Source: Amycolatopsis jejuensis (lineage in GTDB: Bacteria > Actinomycetota > Actinomycetes > Mycobacteriales > Pseudonocardiaceae). From it: 64,000 nucleotides of DNA. Both the position numbers and the translations under genes were made by a program. Location: NCBI RefSeq assembly GCF_000717335.1, contig NZ_JNYZ01000009.1, forward strand, positions 177,504 through 241,503, written 5' to 3'. The notes under the pieces were generated by a model, which was given only the letters and a program-made list of their open reading frames with translations, was not told the DNA's origin and made no database searches. Numbering within the stretch: position 1 is the stretch's first letter; each line of letters starts with the position of its first letter. This document shows, piece after piece, positions 8,336 through 16,934 of the stretch.

Positions 8336-9738
8336 GCGGCGCGTCCGGACAGTGCGGTGCGGCGGGCCAGCAGGGCGGCCGGGATTGCGGCGAGGAGGAA
8401 TGCGCCCAGCGCAATGGCAATCGTGCTGAAGACCCCGGTCGCCGACCGCATGGTCGTCCCGCCGACGACCACCGAGGTGGAGCTGAGGACTGCCGAGCTG
8501 ACGAAGTTCACGACCACCGAACCGATCGCGAGCATCACCGTGACCAGGCTCGAAACGCTGCCCTGCCGCTCGGCCGGGGCAAGGCTCCCGGCCAGGTTGA
8601 ATCCGGACGTCACCAGGGTGCCCGCGGTGAGTCCCAGCACGAGGGCGAAGAACATCGCGGCCGGGAAGCTGGACGCACCGGCGAACATGCCTGCCGAACC
8701 GAGCACCCCGAGCAGTACTCCGGCGGCGAGCGTCCGGTCGGGTCCGATGCGCGTCGCCAGTGCACCGGCCAGCGTGCCGCCTGCCATGATCCCGATCGAG
8801 GGCATCGCGAACAGCAATCCGGTGGCGCCGCTGGTCGCGAGCCCGTAGCCGAGGCCAAGGCCGGGCGAGACCGCGGCCATGAGGCTGACCAGCTGGAGCA
8901 CGCTCTGGTAGGCGCCGGTGCCGAGCACGACCACGAGAAGCGTGAGCACGAGCGGCCGGGTGAGGCTGCGCGTGTCGATCACCGCCCCTGGTTTGCGGCT
9001 GGACACGCGGAACCACCAGGTGATGGCTGTCATTCCGGCGATCAGAAGCGCCAGCGGGCCGGGACCGAACCAGCCGGATCGCGAGCCGAGGCTCAGGTAG
9101 CCGACCATGCCGGCGAGCCCGCCGCCGAGCAGGAGCGCTCCGCCGAGGTCGATCCGGCCGCTGGACCGCACCGGCGATTCGGGCATGAGACCCCGTACGC
9201 AGATCGCCGTGAGGACCCCGACGATCGCGGAAACCACGAACACGCTCTGGAAGCCGAACCGGGCCGCGGCGAGCTGGAACAGCACCGGCGAGACGATGCT
9301 GACGACCGCCGACCCGGAAGTCACGATGCCCACGACCGGCATGGCAACGCGGGGCGTACACAGGTCACGGATCAGCGCGACGCTGAGGAACATCGACGCC
9401 ACCGCCGCGCCCTGCAGCAACCGGCCGAGGATGAACACCCCGAGGTTCGGCGCGACGAGGCACACCAATGCGCCCGCAGCGGCCGCGACGAGCGTTGCCA
9501 CGAGAACGCGGCGTTTCCCGTGCAGGTCGGAAATTCTGCCGAGCAGCGGGGCCCAGACGGCACCCGCCAGCATGGCGCTCGCGTTGAGCCACGCCGCCTG
9601 GTCGGTGCCGAAGTGCTCGAGCATCTGGGGCAGGACGAGCAACGGCGCCCCGATGACGGTGTCGACCATGGCGTTCACCAGGATCAGCACGGCCACCTGA
9701 CCGGCGAGCAGCTTGTCCCAATGCGTGTGCAGGGTCAT
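8332..9738 (-). CDS. MFS transporter, 14-helix drug/metabolite type
   Basis: A 468-residue major facilitator protein. The loop 2-3 motif GRISDLHGKRRVL is present, followed by the motif-C-like segment VVGIVTSGSAVVSIVSPVLFQ. Hydrophobic segments are compatible with 14 helices as in the DHA2 branch. A strong ribosome binding site AAAGGAGGAG precedes ATG 9738. It lies between the FAD hydroxylase and the PLP enzyme in a tight operon, so it may export a product or import the pathway substrate. Confidence 0.9.
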   Translation of the reverse strand: MTLHTHWDKLLAGQVAVLILVNAMVDTVIGAPLLVLPQMLEHFGTDQAAWLNASAMLAGAVWAPLLGRISDLHGKRRVLVATLVAAAAGALVCLVAPNLGVFILGRLLQGAAVASMFLSVALIRDLCTPRVAMPVVGIVTSGSAVVSIVSPVLFQLAAARFGFQSVFVVSAIVGVLTAICVRGLMPESPVRSSGRIDLGGALLLGGGLAGMVGYLSLGSRSGWFGPGPLALLIAGMTAITWWFRVSSRKPGAVIDTRSLTRPLVLTLLVVVLGTGAYQSVLQLVSLMAAVSPGLGLGYGLATSGATGLLFAMPSIGIMAGGTLAGALATRIGPDRTLAAGVLLGVLGSAGMFAGASSFPAAMFFALVLGLTAGTLVTSGFNLAGSLAPAERQGSVSSLVTVMLAIGSVVVNFVSSAVLSSTSVVVGGTTMRSATGVFSTIAIALGAFLLAAIPAALLARRTALSGRAA

Positions 9739-9757
9739 CCGGCTCCTCCTTTCCGGG

Positions 9758-11314
9758 TCAGGCCGGCCGGACGCGGGTGCCGCTCGACCGGAACGGGGCG
9801 AGGTGGGCGATGAGGTCGCTCTCGTGCTCGGCGGCGACCCTGGCGACGAGGTGCCCGTCCGGCCGGATCATGATCAGCTCGCCGGGGCGGGGCCGGTAGA
9901 CGTCGGGGAACTCGCCCGAAGTGTCCACAATGGAGCTGTCCGGAGCGGAGCCGATCCGCAGTACCTGCAGGTGGGTCGGCTTCGCGTTGCCGAGGAGTAC
10001 CGGCTCGTCGTGGTTCCAGGTGATCAGCGACCAGCGCGGCCCGCGCAGAAGGGAGAAGAGATCGCCGCCGTTGAGCCCGTGCACGTTCGGCGCCCGGTCA
10101 CCGGCCTTCGGCCCGGTATCGGTTTCCTCGCCGTCGCAGTACATCATCGGGCTGGTTCGGTAGTGGATGCCGAGGCCCGTGGTCGTTGCGCTGTCGACCA
10201 TGTCGGCCAGCGCGGAACCCAGCCCGTCCTCGCTGCCGCGGCTTGCCTGCGCCATGGTCCTGGTCATCTTGTCCGTGCTCGACGCGAGTACGGCGCGGGC
10301 CACCGGCATCCGTTCGGCCGCATAGGTGTCGAGCAGGGCCGAGCGGGCGCCGTCGACCGCACTGGTGATCTTCCAGCCGAGGTTGTACGCGTCCTGTATG
10401 CCGGTGTTCATGCCCTGCCCACCGGCGGGCGAATGCACGTGGGCGGCGTCGCCGGCCAGGAGGACGCGGCCCTTGCGGTAGTCCTCCACCATGCGGACGT
10501 TCACCTGGTACACCGACAGCCACGTCGCGCTGGTGAGCTGCACCGAGCCCGCGCGTTCGTCGAACAGCCGCTGGTAGAACTCGAGCGACGGGACCCCCGG
10601 TTCGTCGGCAGGCAGGATCGGGCTCTGGAACTGCCACAGCTCGGTGCCGGGCAGCGGCGTGAGGCCGAGCATGCCGCGCTCGGACGGCCAGATGTGCATG
10701 TGGTCGCGGTCGAGCCCGGCCACGGTGACGTCGCCGAGGTACCAGCGCTGCTCGTCGTGGGTTTTGCCGACCAGCGGGATTCCGGACAGCTTGCGGGTAC
10801 TGCTTTTGCCGCCGTCCGCGCCGACGACATAGCGGGCGCGCAAGGTCTTCTCGTCGTCCCGGGTCCGCACTGTGACGGTGACGCCGTCGTCGTCCTGCTC
10901 GATCCCGATCGCTTCGGTCCCGAACTCCACCTTGCCGCCGAGTTCGGCAAGGCGTTGCCGCAGCGCGGTTTCGACGTCGAACTGGCCGATCCACAACGCA
11001 TCCGGGTACGGCGTGCGGAAGGCGTCGTCCGCCCGGGCGCCGATCGAGGGCTTGTCCACTGCGCCGGACGGTTCGTGGAAACGCATCGGCAGCTCGGCGA
11101 CCCCGCGCGCCAGCACGTGGCCGACCGCGCCGAGGTCGTCGAGTACCTCGAGAGACCGCGACTGGATGCGCTTCGCCTTGGAAGCCCGGCTCGGCTCGGC
11201 GTCGCGTTCGATGATCCGCGAGGTGACCAGGCGCCGCGACAGGTCGCACGCCAGGGTCAGGCCGGTGGGTCCGGCGCCGATGACGAGCACGTCGGTGTCG
11301 AAGGTGTCAGGCAT
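9758..11314 (-). CDS. FAD-dependent aromatic monooxygenase
   Basis: A 518-residue class A flavoprotein hydroxylase of the PheA/TfdB/MhpA type. Motifs are the N-terminal dinucleotide fold VLVIGAGPTGLTLACDL, the mid-protein YVVGADGGKSSTRKL and the FAD ribityl-binding GRVLLAGDAAHVHSPAGGQG. A thioredoxin-like C-terminal domain follows. It would use NAD(P)H and O2 to hydroxylate an aromatic ring. ATG 11314 overlaps by eight bases the stop that the upstream amidohydrolase would use if its amber codon were read through, so the genes were probably translationally coupled. The substrate is unknown. Confidence 0.92.
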   Translation of the reverse strand: MPDTFDTDVLVIGAGPTGLTLACDLSRRLVTSRIIERDAEPSRASKAKRIQSRSLEVLDDLGAVGHVLARGVAELPMRFHEPSGAVDKPSIGARADDAFRTPYPDALWIGQFDVETALRQRLAELGGKVEFGTEAIGIEQDDDGVTVTVRTRDDEKTLRARYVVGADGGKSSTRKLSGIPLVGKTHDEQRWYLGDVTVAGLDRDHMHIWPSERGMLGLTPLPGTELWQFQSPILPADEPGVPSLEFYQRLFDERAGSVQLTSATWLSVYQVNVRMVEDYRKGRVLLAGDAAHVHSPAGGQGMNTGIQDAYNLGWKITSAVDGARSALLDTYAAERMPVARAVLASSTDKMTRTMAQASRGSEDGLGSALADMVDSATTTGLGIHYRTSPMMYCDGEETDTGPKAGDRAPNVHGLNGGDLFSLLRGPRWSLITWNHDEPVLLGNAKPTHLQVLRIGSAPDSSIVDTSGEFPDVYRPRPGELIMIRPDGHLVARVAAEHESDLIAHLAPFRSSGTRVRPA

Positions 11315-11432
11315 GGTGTCCTTCCGGGATTTGGGGTGCGGGCGCCGGCGAGGGGAGGAGGTTCTTCCGGATCACGCCTTGCTGGGCGACCACGACGATG
11401 TTCCGCGGATCGGCCAGCAACCCGATGTCCCG
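11307..11432 (-). other. Orphaned in-frame 3' tail of the amidohydrolase gene
   Basis: After the amber codon at 11433-11435 the same frame stays open for 41 codons, reading RDIGLLADPRNIVVVAQQGV and then a proline-rich tail to a TGA at 11307-11309. In amidohydrolases of this family the GDP motif is normally followed by just such a segment, which forms the last strands of the beta-sandwich. Its conservation of sense indicates that it was part of the protein until recently. Confidence 0.75.
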
Positions 11433-12599
11433 CTATGGATCGCCCGCGCAGACCACGACATCGGCGAGCAGGCCCGTCCGCAGGCTGCCCAGCCGGTCGG
11501 CAACCCCGAGCAGGCGGGCGCTTTCCGAGGTCGCGGCCCGGATGGCGGCCATCGGGCTCATCCCGAGCGCGACGAGGTGCTGCAGTTCGGTGAGATTCCG
11601 GCCGTGCTCGGCGATCCCGGCGTCGGTTCCGGCGGCAATGGCCACCTTCGCCTCGATGGCGGCGGCGATGTTTTCCTTGCTGCGTTCGTTCCAGCGCACC
11701 TTCTTCTCGTACGCCCAATGCGGCATCCGGTCCGGGTCCGGACGGCGGAAGACCACTGACAGGGTCGGCACGAGGAAGGTGCCGTTTTCGCCGAGCAGCG
11801 CGCATCCTTCGGCGTCGATGCCGAAACCGTGCTCGACCGAGCGGACGCCACCGCGGATCGCGGCCAGGACGCCGGCTCTTCCTTGCGCATGCGCGGCGAC
11901 GCCGCGGCCGCGATGGCGGTGTGCTTCGTCGACCACGGCGGCGATTTCCGCGTACCGCAGGTCTTCGTCGTCGGGATCGTCACCTGCGCTGTTCATGCCG
12001 CCGGTCGTGCAGATCTTGATGACGTCCGCGCCGGCTCGCAGCAGCTTGCGCACGGTTTTGCGGGCCTCGTGTTCGTCGTCGGCGAGCTCGCAGAAGTCGA
12101 ATCCGAGGTCCGCCCCGCCGGGCAGCGTGGTGTCGGCGTGCCCGCCGGTGTGGCTGATGATCCCGACCGCGACCTGCAGCCGCGGCCCGGTCAGCAACCC
12201 GGTCGCGACGGCGGTACGGAAGCCGGCGGGAAGGCCCCCGAGGTCGCGGGCGGTGGTGATTCCCGCGTCGAGGGTCCGGCGCAGCCGTTCGGTGGTCTGC
12301 AGCAGGCGCAGGACGGGATCAGTCAGCAGCGCTTCGTCCACAATGGACCGGTCGGAGGCCATGCCGAGGTGCAGGTGGCAGTCGAAGAACCCGGGCAGCA
12401 AGGTGCCGCCACGGCCGTCGATCGTCGGGATCCCCGGCCGTGCAGGCGGTGCCTCGTGCGCCGGCCCGGCGTAGCTGATCCGGCCCTCGTCGTCGGCTTC
12501 GAGCACGGCGTCGGCCACTGCGGTGGCGCTGACGCCGTCGACGAGGCGGACGTTGTGCACCCGCAGCGCGGACTGGCTCTCGATCTCCATGAAGGACAT
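11433..12599 (-). CDS. Metal-dependent amidohydrolase (prolidase/imidazolonepropionase-like) ended by a premature amber codon
   Basis: A 388-residue amidohydrolase-superfamily protein as read. Metal-site motifs are visible: LLPGFFDCHLHLG (HxH), DVIKICTTGG (position of the bridging lysine), GVAAHAQG, SVEHGFGIDAEG and AAGTDAGIAEHG (Asp). The start is ATG 12599 (MSFMEIESQ). The ORF stops at TAG immediately after the conserved AGDP motif, yet typical C-terminal sequence continues in frame for 41 codons. A CAG or TTG to TAG change, a sequencing error or readthrough would explain this. It heads the operon with the FAD hydroxylase, MFS and PLP enzymes. Without the tail the beta-sandwich is incomplete, so activity is doubtful. 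Confidence 0.85.
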   Translation of the reverse strand: MSFMEIESQSALRVHNVRLVDGVSATAVADAVLEADDEGRISYAGPAHEAPPARPGIPTIDGRGGTLLPGFFDCHLHLGMASDRSIVDEALLTDPVLRLLQTTERLRRTLDAGITTARDLGGLPAGFRTAVATGLLTGPRLQVAVGIISHTGGHADTTLPGGADLGFDFCELADDEHEARKTVRKLLRAGADVIKICTTGGMNSAGDDPDDEDLRYAEIAAVVDEAHRHRGRGVAAHAQGRAGVLAAIRGGVRSVEHGFGIDAEGCALLGENGTFLVPTLSVVFRRPDPDRMPHWAYEKKVRWNERSKENIAAAIEAKVAIAAGTDAGIAEHGRNLTELQHLVALGMSPMAAIRAATSESARLLGVADRLGSLRTGLLADVVVCAGDP

Positions 12600-12722
12600 C
12601 CGTTCGCAGTTTTCCGATCACTGAACGCTGCTACGCTAAGACGATCTTGCGTTTGGCCGGTCCTGCTGCCTGTTCCCTTCGGAAAGGTGTGGCCGGATGC
12701 ATGAAAGGGGCTATCACCCGAG

Positions 12723-13760
12723 ATGCCGGACGTACCATTCGACGAACTCGACCTCGCCATCGTGGACGCGCTGCGCTCGTCGGCGCGGGCGACCTGGCGG
12801 GAGCTGGCTGCCGTACTCGGCGTCGACCCGGCCACGGTCGCCCGGCGCTGGGCGCGCATGCAGGCGGCGGGGGTCGCGTGGGTCACCGCACATCCGGCGG
12901 GCAGCATCACCCCCACCTGCGCGCTGGTCGAAATCCGCTGCGCGCCCGGACGCTCGGGCGAGGTGGCGGGCCTCCTGGCCGGCGACGTGGAAGCGCCGAC
13001 GGTGCGGTTGATGTCCGGAGCGCGGCACATTCTCGCCCTCGCGCAGGCGCCGGATCTCGGCACGCTCTCGCGCTACGTCCTCGACCGGGTGGAGCACCTC
13101 CCCGGCATCACGGAGGTGCAGAGCCACCCCGTCACTTCGTCCACCGTCGAGGCGGGCCGGTGGCGGGACGGGGCGCTGGATTCGGAACAACGGCGCCGGC
13201 TTGCCGGGTCTGCGCGGAAACGTCCGGCGCACGCCGGAGTTCTCGAGGGACCCGACCACCGCATTGCCCACGCGCTGACCGTCGACGGGCGGATGTCGTT
13301 CGAGCGGCTCGCCGAGTACGCGGGGATCGGCCCGGTGGCGGTGGGCCGCCGGTTGACCCGGCTGGTCGACGCGGGCTTGGTCACGTTCCGGTGCGACACT
13401 TCGCCCCATCTCACCGGGCACAGCGTCGCTGCGGTCTTCTTCGGTTCGCTCGACGTGCGGGACCTCGACGCGGCCGAGGAACGCATCCGGTCGCTGCCGG
13501 GGGTACGGGCGAGCCGATTCGTGGCCGGGCCGTACAACGTCGTCATCGACGTGTGGCTGCGGTCGACGGCGGAGGTGCGCGAGGTGGAGCGGAGGATGTG
13601 CCAGGCGCTGCCCACGCTGCAGGTCCAGGATCGTGCCGTGGTCCAGCGCACGGTCAAGCTGCTCGGCCGGATTCTCGACGAAGACGGGCGGTCGATCCGG
13701 TCGGTGCCGCTGCTGCCCGAGTTCAGTCCTCTTCCGGCAGTGGAACGTCGTAAGCATTGA
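12723..13760 (+). CDS. Lrp/AsnC-family transcriptional regulator with two repeats
   Basis: A 345-residue regulator built as a duplicated Lrp/AsnC protein. Helix-turn-helix motifs are at about residues 8-60 (FDELDLAIVDALRSSARATW) and 185-235 (DHRIAHALTVDGRMSFERLA), each followed by a RAM-like effector domain. It is divergent from the amidohydrolase operon, with back-to-back TACGCT/TAGCGT -10-like hexamers at 12632-12638 in the spacer, so it likely controls that operon in response to an amino acid or related ligand. Its final 38 bases overlap the convergent CMD-family gene. Confidence 0.92.
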   Translation: MPDVPFDELDLAIVDALRSSARATWRELAAVLGVDPATVARRWARMQAAGVAWVTAHPAGSITPTCALVEIRCAPGRSGEVAGLLAGDVEAPTVRLMSGARHILALAQAPDLGTLSRYVLDRVEHLPGITEVQSHPVTSSTVEAGRWRDGALDSEQRRRLAGSARKRPAHAGVLEGPDHRIAHALTVDGRMSFERLAEYAGIGPVAVGRRLTRLVDAGLVTFRCDTSPHLTGHSVAAVFFGSLDVRDLDAAEERIRSLPGVRASRFVAGPYNVVIDVWLRSTAEVREVERRMCQALPTLQVQDRAVVQRTVKLLGRILDEDGRSIRSVPLLPEFSPLPAVERRKH

Positions 13761-14286
13761 GGATTGCGGAAATGCTCGCGTACTGGGCGATCAGGAACAC
13801 CAGCTCGGCCATCCCGGTCTCGCCGAAGGCGGCGATCGCCGCGCGATAGAGCACGCCGGGTACCGCGCCGCCGCGGTAGAGGCAGGACGCGAGGTCGTGC
13901 GCTACCTGCTCTTCCGGCGTCAGCTCCGCGGGGCGTTCTCCGGCGGCCAGTGCGGCCACGACACCGTCGGACAGCTCGGCCGCCACGGCCATCCGGCTGT
14001 GTGAATAGACCTCGTACGCGGCGCGGTACCGCGATCCGGTGGTGAGGATCGCGACCTCCCGCACCCGGGACGGGAGCACGCTCCGGCTTGCGACGGCGAG
14101 GTACCACTCGAGGAACGGACGCGAGAACTCGGGGAACCGGAGCAGCATCGGAAACGGGCCGATCAGGGCGCCGTTCCCGGCCGTCGCCCGGAAGGGCAGT
14201 GGTCCGGTCAGGAGGCCGCGGACCAGGCCGTCCACCAGTCGTTGCTCGGCGGACAGTTCGGCGGGTGGGAGGGGAGGAACTCTCAT
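13723..14286 (-). CDS. Carboxymuconolactone decarboxylase-family (AhpD-like) protein
   Basis: A 187-residue all-helical protein. The start ATG 14286 gives MRVPPLPPAEL; longer upstream reading lacks support. The family core is LPSRVREVAILTTGSRYRAAYEVYSHSRMA. It carries the E-x3-H arrangement but no Cys-x2-Cys pair, so it is unlikely to be an AhpD-type peroxidase and is nearer the gamma-carboxymuconolactone decarboxylase-like branch. The exact reaction is unknown. The 3' end overlaps the AsnC gene by 38 bp. Confidence 0.85.
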   Translation of the reverse strand: MRVPPLPPAELSAEQRLVDGLVRGLLTGPLPFRATAGNGALIGPFPMLLRFPEFSRPFLEWYLAVASRSVLPSRVREVAILTTGSRYRAAYEVYSHSRMAVAAELSDGVVAALAAGERPAELTPEEQVAHDLASCLYRGGAVPGVLYRAAIAAFGETGMAELVFLIAQYASISAILNAYDVPLPEED

Positions 14287-14392
14287 GGTGATCACCGTGC
14301 CGGGTGTCCCATGAGGGGAGCGCAACTTGCCCGGATTCTGCCGTCCGGGCCGCTGCGGCGCAGGAAAACTGCAGGCAGGTAACCTCGGCGGG

Positions 14393-15274
14393 ATGGCGAC
14401 GATCTCGCGGCTCACGTACTACCCGGTCAAGGGATGCGCAGGTACCTCGGTGCCGTCCGCGGAGGTGACTCCGGCCGGGCTCGCGCACGACCGGGAGTTC
14501 CTCGTCGCCGCGCCGGACGGCGATTTCCGCAGCCAGCGGCGGTTCCCGGTGATGGCGGCGATCCGGCCGCGGCTGGTCGGCGGCCGGCTCGAGTTGTCGG
14601 CGCCGGGGGTCGAGGACCTGGTCATCGACGTGCGGAAGGACGGTCCGCGGCATCCGGCGAGCACCTTCCGCTGGAGCGGCGAAGGCGTGCATCAGGGTCC
14701 GGCAGCGGCCGAGTGGTTTTCGACGGTGGTGGGAAAGCCGTCGGTGCTGCTCGGAGTGGCGCCCGACCACGAGCGCGTGACGAGCGGCGAAACGGCGGGA
14801 ACGGCGGCCTTTGCCGACGGGCACGCGATGCTGGTGATTTCGGAGTCCTCTTTGGGCAGCCTGAACGAGCGGATCGCGGAGCGCGGCGGGGAGCCGGTGC
14901 CGATGGACCGGTTCCGGCCGAATGTCGTGGTGCGCGGCTGGGCGGAACCGCACACCGAGGACGCCGTGCGCAGGCTGCACGCGGGTGCCGTCGAGATCGC
15001 GTACGCGAACCTGTGCGTCCGGTGCGCGGTGCCGATGGTCGATCAGGAGACCGGCGAGCGGTCGGGTCCGGAGCCGATCCGCACGCTCGCGACGTACCGG
15101 CGCAACGACGACGGCGGCGTGACTTTCGGCATGAAGGCGGCGGTGACGAAGGCCGGTCAGCTGGCTGTCGGCGACGCGGTGATGGTGCATTCGTCGGCAG
15201 AGCCGATCCGGAGTACGGCGGCTGCCGAACCGCCGTTGACGGCGACGGCGAGCCTGCCAGCCGAGTCGGGGTAG
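14393..15274 (+). CDS. MOSC domain-containing protein
   Basis: A 293-residue protein with an N-terminal MOSC_N beta-barrel (ATISRLTYYPVKGCAG) and a C-terminal MOSC domain with the cysteine motif YANLCVRCAVPMVD and AVTKAGQLAVGDAV. Related eukaryotic mARC and bacterial YcbX proteins bind molybdenum cofactor and reduce N-hydroxylated compounds. ATG 14393 lies seven bases after TAACCT (14380-14385), which predicts a leaderless mRNA. The last 118 bases overlap the SAM-hydrolase gene on the other strand, making the final ~30 residues (after VGDAVMV) a likely non-conserved extension. Confidence 0.9.
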   Translation: MATISRLTYYPVKGCAGTSVPSAEVTPAGLAHDREFLVAAPDGDFRSQRRFPVMAAIRPRLVGGRLELSAPGVEDLVIDVRKDGPRHPASTFRWSGEGVHQGPAAAEWFSTVVGKPSVLLGVAPDHERVTSGETAGTAAFADGHAMLVISESSLGSLNERIAERGGEPVPMDRFRPNVVVRGWAEPHTEDAVRRLHAGAVEIAYANLCVRCAVPMVDQETGERSGPEPIRTLATYRRNDDGGVTFGMKAAVTKAGQLAVGDAVMVHSSAEPIRSTAAAEPPLTATASLPAESG

Positions 15275-15951
15275 AGCAGGTTCGCGCCGGGCGGGACGTC
15301 GGCGAAGGTCCGCCCGATCGTGGCGGGGACGGCGACGTGCTCGCTGTGCACGGTGACGCCGCTGGTCAGGCCGGTCAGCTCGAGGTCGGCGGGGGTGGCG
15401 GCGAGCTGGACGTTGCCGAAGTGGTCGACGGTCAGCACGTCCGAGACGAGCTTGCCGGGAAACGCGGCGACCAGCGGGTCCGGCAGCCGTACGAGCTCGG
15501 GTACGCCAGGGCCGAGGGCAGCCGGGTGGACACCGAGGGCGAGCTGCGCGGCTGCGGGCGCGAAGACGTCGCGGCCGTGGAAGGTGGCGGACGCACGCTC
15601 GGGCACAGTGAGCGCGTACGCGCCGATGACGCCGCCTAGTGCCTCTGCGGCGGGTACGAGGAGACCGTTGTCCGGGCCGACCAACAGTCCGTGCCCAGCG
15701 ACCACTACGACGCCACGCCGCTCGGTGCCGACGCCAGGGTCGACCACAGCGAGGTGTACGGCCTTCGGGAGAAAAGGCACGGTCTGCGCGAGCACTGCAG
15801 CGCCATGGCGCACCTGCTGCGGTGGGACGAGATGGCTGACGTCGAGGACGCGTACGTCGGGCGCGATGCCTGCGATGACCCCGTGGCAGGCGGCCACGAA
15901 GCCGTCACGCAGCCCGTAGTCGGAGGTGAACGAGATCAAGGGGTAGGCCAT
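15157..15951 (-). CDS. SAM hydrolase / SAM hydroxide adenosyltransferase (DUF62)
   Basis: A 264-residue enzyme that cleaves S-adenosylmethionine to adenosine and methionine using activated water. Motifs are the N-terminal ISFTSDYGLRDGFVAA, VDPGVGTERRGVVV, HGRDVFAPAAAQLA and VDHFGNVQLA. The start at 15951 (MAYPLISFTSDYG) is preferred because a GAGG lies upstream; ATG at 15963 would add MMQV with GAGG touching the start. The enzyme is related to the fluorinase but lacks its insertion. It is divergent from purC (48-bp gap) and convergent with the MOSC gene, overlapping it by 118 bp. Release of adenosine near purine genes is suggestive only. Confidence 0.88.
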   Translation of the reverse strand: MAYPLISFTSDYGLRDGFVAACHGVIAGIAPDVRVLDVSHLVPPQQVRHGAAVLAQTVPFLPKAVHLAVVDPGVGTERRGVVVVAGHGLLVGPDNGLLVPAAEALGGVIGAYALTVPERASATFHGRDVFAPAAAQLALGVHPAALGPGVPELVRLPDPLVAAFPGKLVSDVLTVDHFGNVQLAATPADLELTGLTSGVTVHSEHVAVPATIGRTFADVPPGANLLYPDSAGRLAVAVNGGSAAAVLRIGSADECTITASPTAS

Positions 15952-15998
15952 GACCTGCATCATCCTCGATGAGCCGGGCCGCGGGTTAGGGTGCAGCG

Positions 15999-16886
15999 GT
16001 GACGACGCTCGCCGATTACCCGAAGATCGCCGCCGGCAAGGTCCGGGACCTGTACGCGGTCGGAGACGACCACCTGTTGCTCGTGACTTCGGACCGCATC
16101 TCCGCTTACGACTTCATCCTGGACCCGCCCGTCCCCGACAAGGGACGCGTACTCACGGCGATGAGCGTGTTCTGGTTTGAACAGCTGTCGGACCTGATCC
16201 CGAACCACCTTGTCGCGTACGACGACCCGCGCATCCCTGAGGAGGTACGCGGACGCGCGCTGCTCGTACGCAGGCTCGAGATGCTTCCGGTGGAAGCTGT
16301 TGCGCGTGGATACCTTGCGGGGTCCGGGTACGCGGACTACCGGCGTACGGGCGCACTGTGCGGCGTACAGCTGCCGGAAGGGCTTGAGGAGTCCTCGAAG
16401 TTGCCGACGCCGATCTTCACGCCGGCAACGAAAGCGGCGATCGGCGAGCACGACGAGAACGTGTCATTCGACGATGTGGTCGCGAAGATCGGCGCGAAGC
16501 GGGCGGAGGAGGTACGCGAAGCGACGCTAGCGGTGTACCGCCTTGGCGCGGAATTGGCGGCGGAGCGCGGAATCCTGCTGGCGGACACGAAGCTGGAGTT
16601 CGGGGTGGACGAGAGGGGGGAGCTGGTGCTGGCGGACGAGGTGCTGACGCCGGATTCGTCGAGGTATTGGCCGGCGGAGGGGTATGAGCCGGGAAGGGGA
16701 CAGCCGTCGTTCGACAAGCAGTATGTGCGGGATTGGCTGACGGGGCCGGAGTCGGGGTGGAGGAGGGAGTCGGGGGAGAAGCCGCCGAAGTTGCCGGGGA
16801 AGGTGGTGGAGGCGACGAGGGGGAGGTACGTGGAGGCGTACGGGAGAATGACGGGGTTGTCGTTGGGGGACTGGGGAGAGGGCTAG
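15999..16886 (+). CDS. purC: Phosphoribosylaminoimidazole-succinocarboxamide synthase
   Basis: A 295-residue SAICAR synthetase that joins CAIR and aspartate with ATP in step 8 of de novo IMP synthesis. Diagnostic are [26 protein letters not shown], the [18 protein letters not shown] segment and [17 protein letters not shown] near the substrate site. The start GTG 15999 lies six bases after TAGGGT (15987-15992), predicting a leaderless transcript. From about 16600 the codon use shifts to G-ending and AGG codons, very different from the first two thirds; this G-rich tract continues into the next gene. Confidence 0.97.
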   Translation: MTTLADYPKIAAGKVRDLYAVGDDHLLLVTSDRISAYDFILDPPVPDKGRVLTAMSVFWFEQLSDLIPNHLVAYDDPRIPEEVRGRALLVRRLEMLPVEAVARGYLAGSGYADYRRTGALCGVQLPEGLEESSKLPTPIFTPATKAAIGEHDENVSFDDVVAKIGAKRAEEVREATLAVYRLGAELAAERGILLADTKLEFGVDERGELVLADEVLTPDSSRYWPAEGYEPGRGQPSFDKQYVRDWLTGPESGWRRESGEKPPKLPGKVVEATRGRYVEAYGRMTGLSLGDWGEG

Positions 16887-16934
16887 GGGGAGAGAACCCC
16901 GAAAACTGTCGGCACCCCATGACAGACTGCAACC

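Noticed and set aside
9758..11314. Rifampicin monooxygenase (resistance gene)
   Set aside because: The FAD hydroxylase fold is shared, but the operon context is catabolic and no specific similarity could be established from sequence alone.
7376..13760. Natural-product biosynthetic cluster
   Set aside because: There is no PKS, NRPS, terpene or RiPP core enzyme; the four enzymes plus AsnC regulator fit catabolism better.
14434..15639. Long plus-strand frames across MOSC and the SAM hydrolase, and similar shadows at 95-2119, 9713-11593 and 27373-29505
   Set aside because: All overlap well-supported genes in other frames and give Arg/Gly/Pro-rich peptides without domains.
15157..15951. Fluorinase or chlorinase
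   Set aside because: The enzyme belongs to the same superfamily but has the ordinary hydroxide adenosyltransferase length and motifs and no halometabolite genes nearby.
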